This document shows, piece by piece, positions 7,881-17,400 of a stretch of DNA of 47,997 bases. The translations under genes were made by a program, and so were the position numbers. This DNA comes from Bacteroidales bacterium (GTDB taxonomy: Bacteria; Bacteroidota; Bacteroidia; Bacteroidales; GWF2-38-335): assembly GCA_016936815.1 (NCBI GenBank), contig JAFGXD010000099.1:1-47997 (forward strand), written 5' to 3'. Below the pieces are notes generated by a model. The model did no database searches. It saw only the letters and a list, made by a program, of their open reading frames with translations, and was not told the origin of the DNA. Each line of letters starts with the position of its first letter. Position 1 is the first letter of the stretch.

Positions 7881-9470
7881 CTAGTTGTAAATGTAAATTG
7901 TATAAGAGTATTTAATTTCTTTTTCTTCACCAGGTTTTAGCTCCAATTCCCACGAAACATCATTGGTTGGATTAATGTTGTAATAATTAGCCGAATTTAA
8001 TTTCTTGGCTACATCCCAGGTTATGTTGCTGTCTTTCATTTCCCCTGTAACAGATCTCTGAACACTTACTTTAACGGAGGTTTTCTTATAGTTTTTAGCC
8101 TTAATTATACCTTCAACAGTTACAAAATCGTAGTAACTATTATCTTTCTTTTTGGCCTTTTCAGTTCTTTTTACCTCTTCTTCTTTATCTTTTACTGAAA
8201 TATCGGGAGATACTGTAATTTTTAGAAATCCATTGCTTTGTGAAGGGGTGTACTTCATCATATCCTGAGATATTGGTTTAACTTCTCCATTCTCCTTCTT
8301 AACTACCATTGCAGTTCCGGTAGTCCATGGCATTTTTGAGGTATTTTTCAATTTAATTGAGTGCCAAACTTTGTTCTGACTATCGTCGAATGAATAGCCT
8401 TTAGAATTGGCATAATAGTAATTGCTTGTTGTGTTGGGATTTAAAATTACTTCATAAATATGTTCGAATGGAACCTTGGTATTAAGAAGTTCATAACTGG
8501 CTCTTTCGCCCTTTTTAAGGTTTATGTTTTTGAAATTGTAGAAAAACATATCTTCCTGAGAACTTCCTTCTGCTTCGAACTCAGCATAGGCAACATCCCC
8601 TCCAAAATCTGCTACTTGTTCGGGTCTGTTCATTTCCTGAGACATTATGGCATTTGAAAAGACATTGCTATTGTCGAAATTCATTGCTCCGCGGTATGAA
8701 TAGCTGAGGCCGTTTAAGGAAGAAATAAATTCTTCAAGAGTTTGTGGACTGCATAAAGGAGATTTTACGTAATTGTATTTAAAGTTTGGAACACCTACAA
8801 CAAACTCAATTTCAGCATTTTCTAAATCCTCAACGTCATTTATTAAGGTTGATTTTAAAGTAATTACCGCTTCTTTTTCATCAGAAATTTCTATCAAATA
8901 GCTTGGAAACCAAGAAATGCCTCTTTGAAGGTACATCATATCTAATGTTTTTTTTCCGGACTTTTCGAACTCCAAAACCATTTGATTAGATTCTATTTCT
9001 TTATTGTAATCAAAATTTGGTTTTTCTAAAAATTCAACAGAAGCAATATCATTAACTGCCCTGGTAATCCACTTGTCTTTTCCTTGAATTACAACCATTT
9101 CATCGTTAACTGAGAAAATTTTTCCTTCTGCAACCTGATTAGTATGAACGAAAATTTTAACTGATTTTCCGACATTACCGGCCAACATGTTTTTAACGTT
9201 TTTTGCGGTTTCTGTTTCAAAGCCTTTTTCTTTGGTAGTATGAAGATTCTTGATTCTTTCTTCCCTTGCTGAAATCCAAAAAGTTCCAAATAGTGCCTCC
9301 GGTGTTTTTGTGAGTGTATATTTCCCTGAAGGAGCATCAATTTTCCCTGTTTTAATGAAATATCCTGTTCCATTTTTAAAAACAGCTATTTTCTGACTTG
9401 TAAAATCGCTTTGTGCGAATACATTTATAAAGTAAAATGCTGCTAATGAAAGTAATAAAAGCTTTTTCAT
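7881..9470 (-). CDS. DUF4139-type exported protein
   Basis: 529 residues with signal peptide MKKLLLLSLAAFYFINVFAQ. The N-terminal ~140 residues are a beta-rich domain (KIAVFKNGTGYFIKTGKI). From ~residue 180 it matches the look of DUF4139 proteins: LQRGISWFPSYLIEI, then LINDVEDLENAEIEFVVG. The Lys/Glu-rich stretch near residues 425-440 (KDKEEEVKRTEKAKKKD) looks like a linker before the last beta domain, which ends in WELELKPGEEKEIKYSYTIY. The DUF4139 family has no established biochemical activity, so no function is assigned. It is first in a two-gene unit with the metallopeptidase. Confidence 0.65.
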   Translation of the reverse strand: MKKLLLLSLAAFYFINVFAQSDFTSQKIAVFKNGTGYFIKTGKIDAPSGKYTLTKTPEALFGTFWISAREERIKNLHTTKEKGFETETAKNVKNMLAGNVGKSVKIFVHTNQVAEGKIFSVNDEMVVIQGKDKWITRAVNDIASVEFLEKPNFDYNKEIESNQMVLEFEKSGKKTLDMMYLQRGISWFPSYLIEISDEKEAVITLKSTLINDVEDLENAEIEFVVGVPNFKYNYVKSPLCSPQTLEEFISSLNGLSYSYRGAMNFDNSNVFSNAIMSQEMNRPEQVADFGGDVAYAEFEAEGSSQEDMFFYNFKNINLKKGERASYELLNTKVPFEHIYEVILNPNTTSNYYYANSKGYSFDDSQNKVWHSIKLKNTSKMPWTTGTAMVVKKENGEVKPISQDMMKYTPSQSNGFLKITVSPDISVKDKEEEVKRTEKAKKKDNSYYDFVTVEGIIKAKNYKKTSVKVSVQRSVTGEMKDSNITWDVAKKLNSANYYNINPTNDVSWELELKPGEEKEIKYSYTIYIYN

Positions 9471-9541
9471 AATTCTGTTGTTTTTAATATATGACCCATT
9501 AATTAAAAAATATTTCTTTCTTAAGAAAATATATTAGATTT

Positions 9542-9549
9542 CAAATGTA
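9542..9549 (-). promoter_or_regulatory. Possible -7 element of the DUF4139/peptidase unit
   Basis: The minus strand reads TACATTTG, a perfect TAnnTTTG, about 72 bases before the ATG at 9470. The -33 box is not clear (a TTG only 14 bases upstream). Confidence 0.35.
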
Positions 9550-9725
9550 AAATAATATTACGACAATTTTTTGAATAAATGATGAATCATTGCTTTCACT
9601 AAATAAAATATCCTTTCCAATTAACAAAAATTAACTCCAAAGAATATAAAAACGGAATAATCTTTGATTTTTTTGCGTTTTAAGAGTAAATGATTGTATT
9701 TTTAGCAGGTAAAAAAAATTATAAT

Positions 9726-11330
9726 ATGACAAAAACAATAACAAAATCTCTCTGCACTGCTTTATTAATTACCTTTTTTGTTTTTAATTCTAAAGCCCAA
9801 ACGGTTGGCGACCAGGCTGCTAAGTTTTCAAGAGTTTTAAGTCTAATAGAAAACTACTATGTAGACACAACCAATCAGGAAAAACTGGTGGAACATGCAA
9901 TTATTGAGCTTTTGCACAAACTCGATCCACATTCCATTTACATTAGCAAAGAAGAAGTAAAGGCTATGAATGAACCGCTTGAAGGAAACTTTGAGGGAAT
10001 TGGCGTTCAATTTAATATATTAAGAGACACTATTATTGTGGTAGCACCCATTTCCGGTGGACCTTCGGAAAAATTGGGAGTAAAAGCCGGAGATAGAATT
10101 ATTAAAATTGAAGATGAGCTTGTTGCCGGTATTGGAGTAAAAAACAAAGATGTTAGAGATAAACTGCTTGGCGATAAAGGAACTAAAGTAAAAATTTCAA
10201 TTCAAAGAAAAGGGGAGAAGAAGCTTTTGGATTTTACCATTACCAGAGATAAAATACCAATTTACAGTCTGGATGCGGCTTATATGGTAAATGAAGAAAT
10301 TGGATATATTAAACTAAATCGATTTGCAAAAACCACAATGGAGGAGTTTAATACTGCAATGGAAAAATTGAGAGACAAAGGAATGAAAAGTCTAATTCTT
10401 GATTTGCAGGGAAATGGAGGTGGATTTCTTCAAACCTCAATTGAACTTTCAGATGAATTTCTCGATAAAGACAAACTTATTGTTTATACTGAGGGTGTTC
10501 AAAGTCCTAAGGTTGAGTATAAATCTAATCCAAAAGGCTCTTTCCTTAAGGGAAAACTGGTGGTTTTGGTAGATCAAAGTTCTGCATCGGCAAGCGAAAT
10601 TGTTTCGGGAGCATTGCAAGACTGGGATAGAGCGGTGGTTATTGGAAGAAGAACATTTGGAAAAGGACTTGTTCAACGACCGTTTTATTTAACAGACGGG
10701 GCAATGATTAGACTTACAATTGCAAGATATTATACACCAACCGGAAGACTTATTCAAAAACCATACGAAGATGGTTATGAGGAATACACTAAAGATTTAA
10801 TAAACAGATATAATTCCGGTGAACTAAGTTCTGAAGACAATATTCATTTCCCTGATTCATTGAAATACAAAACATTAGTAAACAAACGTATAGTTTACGG
10901 TGGTGGAGGAATTATGCCAGATTTGTTTGTGCCAATTGACACAACAAAATTTCCGGAGTATTTTCGGCAGCTTATTAGAAAAGGAACTATAAGAGATTTT
11001 ACCATGAATTATGTCGATAACAATAGAAACAACCTAAAGCAAACCTACTCTTCATTTAATAAATTCAATGAGAATTTTAAAGTGAGTGAAGATATGCTTA
11101 AAGATCTGCTTTCCGATGCCGAGAAAGCCGAACTAAAATTCAATGAAGAAGAATTTGCTGCGGCTAAAGACGACATAGCTCTTCAAATTAAGGCTCTAAT
11201 TGCTCGAGACATTTGGGACACCAGCGAGTTTTTTGAAATCATTAACTTAACAGATGAAGTTTTCCTTCAAGCTGTTAAATTAATTTCCAACGATAAAAAG
11301 TATAACGATTTGCTAAAAGGTAATAATTAA
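9726..11330 (+). CDS. S41 family C-terminal processing peptidase
   Basis: 534 residues. From the chosen ATG (9726) there is a signal peptide, MTKTITKSLCTALLITFFVF then NSKAQ. An earlier in-frame ATG at 9690 would put 12 charged or mixed residues in front of it. Order of domains: N-terminal helical part, PDZ domain (EGIGVQFNI to VKISIQRKG, ~90-163), then the S41 protease core with LDLQGNGGG. The catalytic pair is Ser288 in SSASASE and Lys313 in TFGKG, spaced 25 residues as in known Ctp/Prc enzymes. A ~190-residue C-terminal extension is mostly helical and charged. Family members cleave C-terminal tails of periplasmic or membrane proteins. It is monocistronic, followed by a hairpin terminator. 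Confidence 0.92.
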   Translation: MTKTITKSLCTALLITFFVFNSKAQTVGDQAAKFSRVLSLIENYYVDTTNQEKLVEHAIIELLHKLDPHSIYISKEEVKAMNEPLEGNFEGIGVQFNILRDTIIVVAPISGGPSEKLGVKAGDRIIKIEDELVAGIGVKNKDVRDKLLGDKGTKVKISIQRKGEKKLLDFTITRDKIPIYSLDAAYMVNEEIGYIKLNRFAKTTMEEFNTAMEKLRDKGMKSLILDLQGNGGGFLQTSIELSDEFLDKDKLIVYTEGVQSPKVEYKSNPKGSFLKGKLVVLVDQSSASASEIVSGALQDWDRAVVIGRRTFGKGLVQRPFYLTDGAMIRLTIARYYTPTGRLIQKPYEDGYEEYTKDLINRYNSGELSSEDNIHFPDSLKYKTLVNKRIVYGGGGIMPDLFVPIDTTKFPEYFRQLIRKGTIRDFTMNYVDNNRNNLKQTYSSFNKFNENFKVSEDMLKDLLSDAEKAELKFNEEEFAAAKDDIALQIKALIARDIWDTSEFFEIINLTDEVFLQAVKLISNDKKYNDLLKGNN

Positions 11331-11350
11331 CAATTGGTTTTAAAATATAA

Positions 11351-11385
11351 AAAAAACGGAGGTAAGTTAGATTGCCTCCGTTTTT
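11351..11385. terminator. Bidirectional intrinsic terminator
   Basis: The arms CGGAGGTAA (11357-11365) and TTGCCTCCG (11372-11380) form a 9-bp stem with one G-U pair and a 6-base loop. An A-run precedes it and a T-run follows it, so it can act on both strands. It lies between the convergent peptidase and giant surface-protein genes. Confidence 0.8.
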
Positions 11386-11404
11386 GTTTCAATTATTAGC
11401 TTCC

Positions 11405-14400
11405 CTACTTATCAATTACCAGAATTTCAACTACAACCTCCTTCTTCGCAATAATTCTAACATTGTACACCCCTGAAGATAAGTATGATAAATCAATGTT
11501 TTGCTTTCTGCCGGTAATATTTGTCGCATTTACTTTTCTTCCGCTTATATCATAAATCTCAATTAACTCAAAATCAAATTCGCTCTCTAATGTTACTATT
11601 CCTGAACCCGGATTTGGATAAAGCTTTACAATTCCTGAACTTAAATGATTAATGCTAACGTCATCACATTCAACATTTATTGTTACAGCAGAGCCTGTGC
11701 AACCGGAAACTCCTGTTTCAACAACTGAAATTGCTCCGGCAGTGCCCGAAAACTCAACTTCAATTTCATGAGTTCCCTGACCTGAAACTATTGTTGCTCC
11801 TGCGGGAACTGTCCATTGGTAAGTTGAACCTGCTGTTTCTACTACTGAATATGTTGCAATAGATCCGTTGCATGCTACCAAAACATTTCCGGTTATAGCA
11901 GAAGTATTTACAGGGGCTCCAACAACAATATAATTCGTTTTTGTCTCACTGTCGTAAGGATAGCCAAATGCGTCAATATACTCCAAAACAACTGTTTTAT
12001 TTCCAATTGTGTTGTAGGTAACTGTATGTGGTCCGTTTCCCGTTGCTGTTGAAGGCACTGCTCCTGATCCAAACGACCATGTAGGGGTAAACCCGCCAAA
12101 ATACGAAGCATTTGTGTAATTGTAGAAGGTTACGGAATTGCCGGAACAAATATTTGTTGGAATTCCGGCAAACATAACTTCCCAATCGCATGTACCCGAT
12201 GAATATGGGCTAACAGAATAGTTTGAATAAACTCCGTCGCCACATTCATTTCTTGGTGTTACTCTTATGGTTGCTCCGGTGTTTGTCATTGCCACCACTA
12301 TTCCTGTGCTTCCTTGCCCCGAACTTATTGAACCGGCAGTTGAAGGTATTATTTGCCAATGATAATAATCAGCGCCTACACTTGTTGGTACTGAAAAACT
12401 AAGTACTTCACCCGGGCAAAACTGATTTACACCCGAAATACTTCCTGCTGCGCTTGGTACGGTATTTTCAGAAATAATAATGGTATTCGAAGTGTTTACG
12501 CAAACATCCTCAACCTCAACATAATAAGCTCCCGATTCGTAAACATCAAAAATATTGTCAAGTCCTGCTGCACCCAAACTTATGCCATTCCTGAATAATT
12601 CGTAGCTTGCACCGCTTACAAAGTTTGCTGTAATAGTTATGTAATCTCCTGAACAAAAACTTGTAGTGTTTGCAACAATGTTGGCCAAAGGAAGAGGCAA
12701 TTCGTAAATTGAAACTGTCTCCGTAAGTCCTGCACATCCTTGTGTGTTTGTTACTTCAGCATAATATTCTCCGGCAGATGTTGCATAATATGTAGAACTA
12801 ATTGCTCCCGAAATTACTCCACTTTCATTCATCCATACAAAACTCGCTAAATCTGAACCTGAAACAGAAAGTTCTAGTGATGAACCTTCACAAAATTCTG
12901 TACCTGAATATACTAAATTTACAATAGGAGTAGCACCTTCAAGCAGTTCAAAAATTGTGTTATCTGAACAAGAATTTACGTTGGTAACAATCAATTCGTA
13001 TGTTCCCGGATTATTTGCTTCTATGGTTTGGGTGTTGAAACCGGTTGCCGTTCCTTCATAAATCCACTCGTAGGTTTCTGCTGCATCGGAGCTTAAAAAT
13101 ACTCCTGTTTCACCAGGACAAATACTTGCAGCACTGCTACTTATATTGGCTACAGGATTTGAATAAACAATTACTTCAATAGAATTACTTGGTGCTGAAA
13201 TACATCCTGAACCTCCATCTTCATAGGCAAAATAGGTTCCCGATTCGCTAACGGTTATTTCAGAAGTTACAGCCCCATTCGACCATAAAAATCCTGATGA
13301 CGAATTACTTGAAAGCACTACTGAACCTCCCTCACAGAAACTTGTTGAGCCTGAGGCGGTAATTATCGGACTAGCAGGAATTTCTCCCAAAACAACTACT
13401 TCAACACTACTAGGCGATGAAACAGTTCCGCAATCGTTCCACGAACTTAATGTGTAAGTTCCTGCATTTGAAGCAATAACAATATGATTATCGTCGAAAA
13501 CCGGAGTTCCGTTAAGATACCACTGATAATGTTGACCGGAAAAATTTTCTGATTCAAGTTCTACACTGCCACCATTACAAAATGATGTTGCTCCATTTGC
13601 AACAAAAGTTGGTGTTTGCGGAGCTGAATTAACAACTATTTGCACAGTATTGGCCGAATTGGCATAACCACATTCATTTGTCTCCGTTAGCGAATACTCA
13701 CCGGCTTCGCTTACAGTTATTGTATTAATGTCGGTTCCAAAAGCTATTCCATCCAAATACCATTGATATGAGCTTCCTGAATTCAAACCTACGCTAAGTT
13801 CAACATTACTTCCTTCGCAAAACTCTGTTGCGCCGGAGGCAGAAATCAATTGCGAAACAGGCGCAGGGGTTAAGTGGGTAATTGTAATCTGATTGCTGCT
13901 GTTAACACTTCCACAAGAATTATTAGCCGAAATTGAATAAACTCCCTGACTTGTTGCATCAAGAATATTTGAATTTGTTCCGGTATTTATTCCATCTAAT
14001 GTCCATTGCCAACTAACATTTTCTAACCATTCAACAGATAATTCAACACTTTCTCCGTTACAAAAATCTGTAGCTCCTGCTGCCGTTATAAGTGGCTCTG
14101 AAAGAGGATATTCCTCGGCTAATTCAATACTATTTGAAGAAGAAACAGTACTGCAAGTATTTGATACTTCCAATGTGTAAATTCCTCCATAAGTTCCTGT
14201 AAAAATATTGGAATTAGAACCAACATTAACAGCTCCATCTCTAATCCACTGATAATTTACGCCGGATTGAGCAGTTGTGCTAAGTGTAACACTTCCGGTA
14301 TTCTGACAAAATGTTGTGGCTCCAACTGCCGAAATTACCGGTGCAGTTGGATTGGCAATTATTACAACCGGATTTGGCGACTGACTTCCCAGCATTGGAG

Positions 14401-17400
14401 GGTCGTTTGAAACTACTCTTATTCTGTAATTACTACCCGAGATTGTTCCTCCGGGAATTGTCGCAGAAATTGTTCCCGATTCTGTTGATGTTATTGTTCC
14501 TATGTTCGTAGGTGAAGAAAAACTTCCTGATGCATCGCTCAATTGCGCTGTAAAAACATTTCCTGAGTTTACAACATCGTTCAAAATATAAGGTATATCA
14601 ACAGTTTCTCCGGCACATAAAGGACTGTTTATCCATGCAACATCTATTGCACTTTCTGTAAAACATGAAATCGAGAAGTCCCATCCGGCAGTATTTCCTG
14701 CCATGGTATTTGTAGAATTAAAATGAAAAGTCAAACTGGAACCTGTAGATTCGAAAACAGCCGGTGGATATGCATAATTTGTATAAGTTCCAATTAATGG
14801 AGAGGCCGTACTTGGCCCGTCATATACCGAAATTGGATGTCCACCATTGTTGCCGTTACAATCGAAAGAATTTCTTGTAAACCTCAATCTTTCTCCGCTA
14901 TAAGATGTATATGTTTGAGTATAAACACCATCGGGATAATTACTTGTTCCTCCCGGATCTAAGAATTTTCCATTGCAAACATATCTAACTCCACTACTCA
15001 TATTGTAAGAAATTTGGGCAGGAGGAACAGTTATGCAAGAAATAACTCCTTGATAACCTCTGCTTTGACTAGTTGCATTGGAGGAAAAAACAAAAGTTAG
15101 ACAAGTTCCTGAAGATACAATCTGGTCTATTCTTGAGCTTGTAATATACATACCCAGAGGTGGGGATAAAACTGAATTGCCATCGTAAATCCATAAGGTA
15201 TCACCTGAAGCAAGACCTGTTTCGTTATGATTGAAAATTACCTGCAAAAGCTGGTCGTTGTCGGAACAAACCACCGTTGTATCTTTTCTGTTTGCGCTAT
15301 AATTAACGGCCGGCCCGGCATGATCGTAAATAACTGCATCGCAAATTGAAACATCATCATCCCCGGTATAAATATGAGTTAAAACCGGTGTAGTACATAC
15401 CCAAGTTCCTTCCCAACCCGGACGTGTACCGGCCGATGTATTTGTGGAATTGAAGTTAAACGTTATGTATTCACCTGTTGATTCTACCATTGAAGATGGT
15501 GGCCATGCCCATTCGTTATAGCTTCCAATTAAAGGATAAGCGGTTGTGGGACCATCGTAAACACTAAGCCAATGACCGCCATTATTGCCATTAATATTCA
15601 GCATTGTAAATAAAAGCTTAAGTCGTTCTCCGTCGGCAGATTTGAAAGTCTGGGTTACATTTGTGCCAACCGAATAATTGCTGCTTCCGCCCGGATCTCT
15701 GAATGTTCCGTTGCAAACTGCTCTAATTCCGGTGCTCATATTGTAAGTAACAGCATTTGCAGGAGGATCAACGCAATTTATATATGCTTGCCAACCTCTT
15801 CCACCACCTGTTCCATCAGATTTAAAAACAAATGTTAAGGATGAACCCGAAGAATAAATTGGATCCATTCTTGAGCTTGAAATATACATTGCCTTTAGAT
15901 TGTCCCATGAAATATTTCCATCGTAAACCCATAAAGTATCTCCCGAACCAAATTGTGTATTATTATGATTGAAAGTCATATACAATATTTTTCCAGGTTC
16001 AGCACTCAAAACTATTGATTCATTAGAATTAGATAAATAATTTGCATTGGGTCCGCCATTATCATAGAAAACACCTTCACAAACTTGTGTATCTTCATCC
16101 TGAATATTAATAATTTGAAGTGGCGGTGTTGTACATTCCCAGGTTGCCTCCCAGCCCGGACGCGAACCTGCAGAAGTATTTGTTGAATTGAAGTTAAAAG
16201 TTAGATATTCTCCTGTTGATTCTACAATTGATGATGGAGGCCATGCCCACTCATTATAACTTCCAATTAAAGGATAAGCGGTTGTGGGACCATCGTAAAC
16301 ACTAAGCCAATGTCCACCGTTATTTCCATTAATATTCAACATTGTAAATAAAAGTTTAAGTCGGTTACCGTCGGAAGATTTGAAAGTCTGGGTTACGTTT
16401 GTCCCAACTGAATAATTTCCGCTTCCACCCGGATCTCTAAATGTGCCACTACAAACTGTTCTAAAACCGGTACTCATATTTGTAATTTCTGCCGGCATTG
16501 AAGGATCTTCCATGCACCAATACTGTGCCTCCCAACCACTTGTGGTAGATGAACCGTCGCTTTTAAACTTAAAAGTAATATTATCGCCCGACGACCAAAT
16601 GTAATCTGTATTTGAATAGGCTATGTAAATTGCAATAAGTTCATCGTTTACTGTTGGCCCATCGTAAGCCCATAATGTATCGCCTGTGCCTATACTCATA
16701 GAGGTAAATTGAAATCTAAATGGATCTCCTGTACCGGAGCAAAAAGTAATTACACTATTTTCGTTATTTAAATAATTTGCAGTATTTCCTCCCGAATCGA
16801 AAAATCCGCCCTGACAAGCTGTAATTGTAGCATTTTCCATATTTATTCCTTCTCCTACTTCAACTTCCTGAGAATAAGTACTAACACAACCTCCGGTGTT
16901 CATATAGCTGTAAACAATTGAATGTGTTCCCACTCCGGCAGTGCTTGGATTAAACACAGAGGCACTTATTCCCAATCCGGAAAAATATCCTCCGGCAGGA
17001 CTTCCGGTTAGAGTTACAGAAGAAGCTCCTGTATAAGTTGTTGAAGGTAATCCTGAAAAAGAAACTGAAGCCTGAGATCCCGGATAAACTACGGTAACAT
17101 CAGTGCTATCAATATATGAACACAAACCGTCGCTTATAGTTACATAATATCTTCCTCCGTTGGCAGCAGCTACTGATTGTATTTCTTGAGTTCTTCCGTT
17201 TGCCGAAAAAGCGGGTCCCGACCACACATAGCTTGCCCCCGGAATGTCTGCTGCTTCAAGAAAAATGCTATTTCCATCGCAAACCGGGGAATTAGAAAAG
17301 GCCATCCCATCAAAAGCCAGAACCTTTATTTCCGACTCAGACAAAGCTCTTTTCCAAATTGAAAAATCATCGAAAACAGCATTCGCATAAGAATCAGTAG

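Noticed and set aside
7880-7930. Upstream GTG start for the metallopeptidase
   Set aside because: It would overlap the preceding gene by 50 bases and place a charged leader before the signal peptide.
9089-9373. Open frames in other registers within real genes (for example here, and 32390-32674, 35866-36168, 24583-24990)
   Set aside because: They lie wholly within well-supported genes with clear family motifs, have skewed residue composition and no initiation context.
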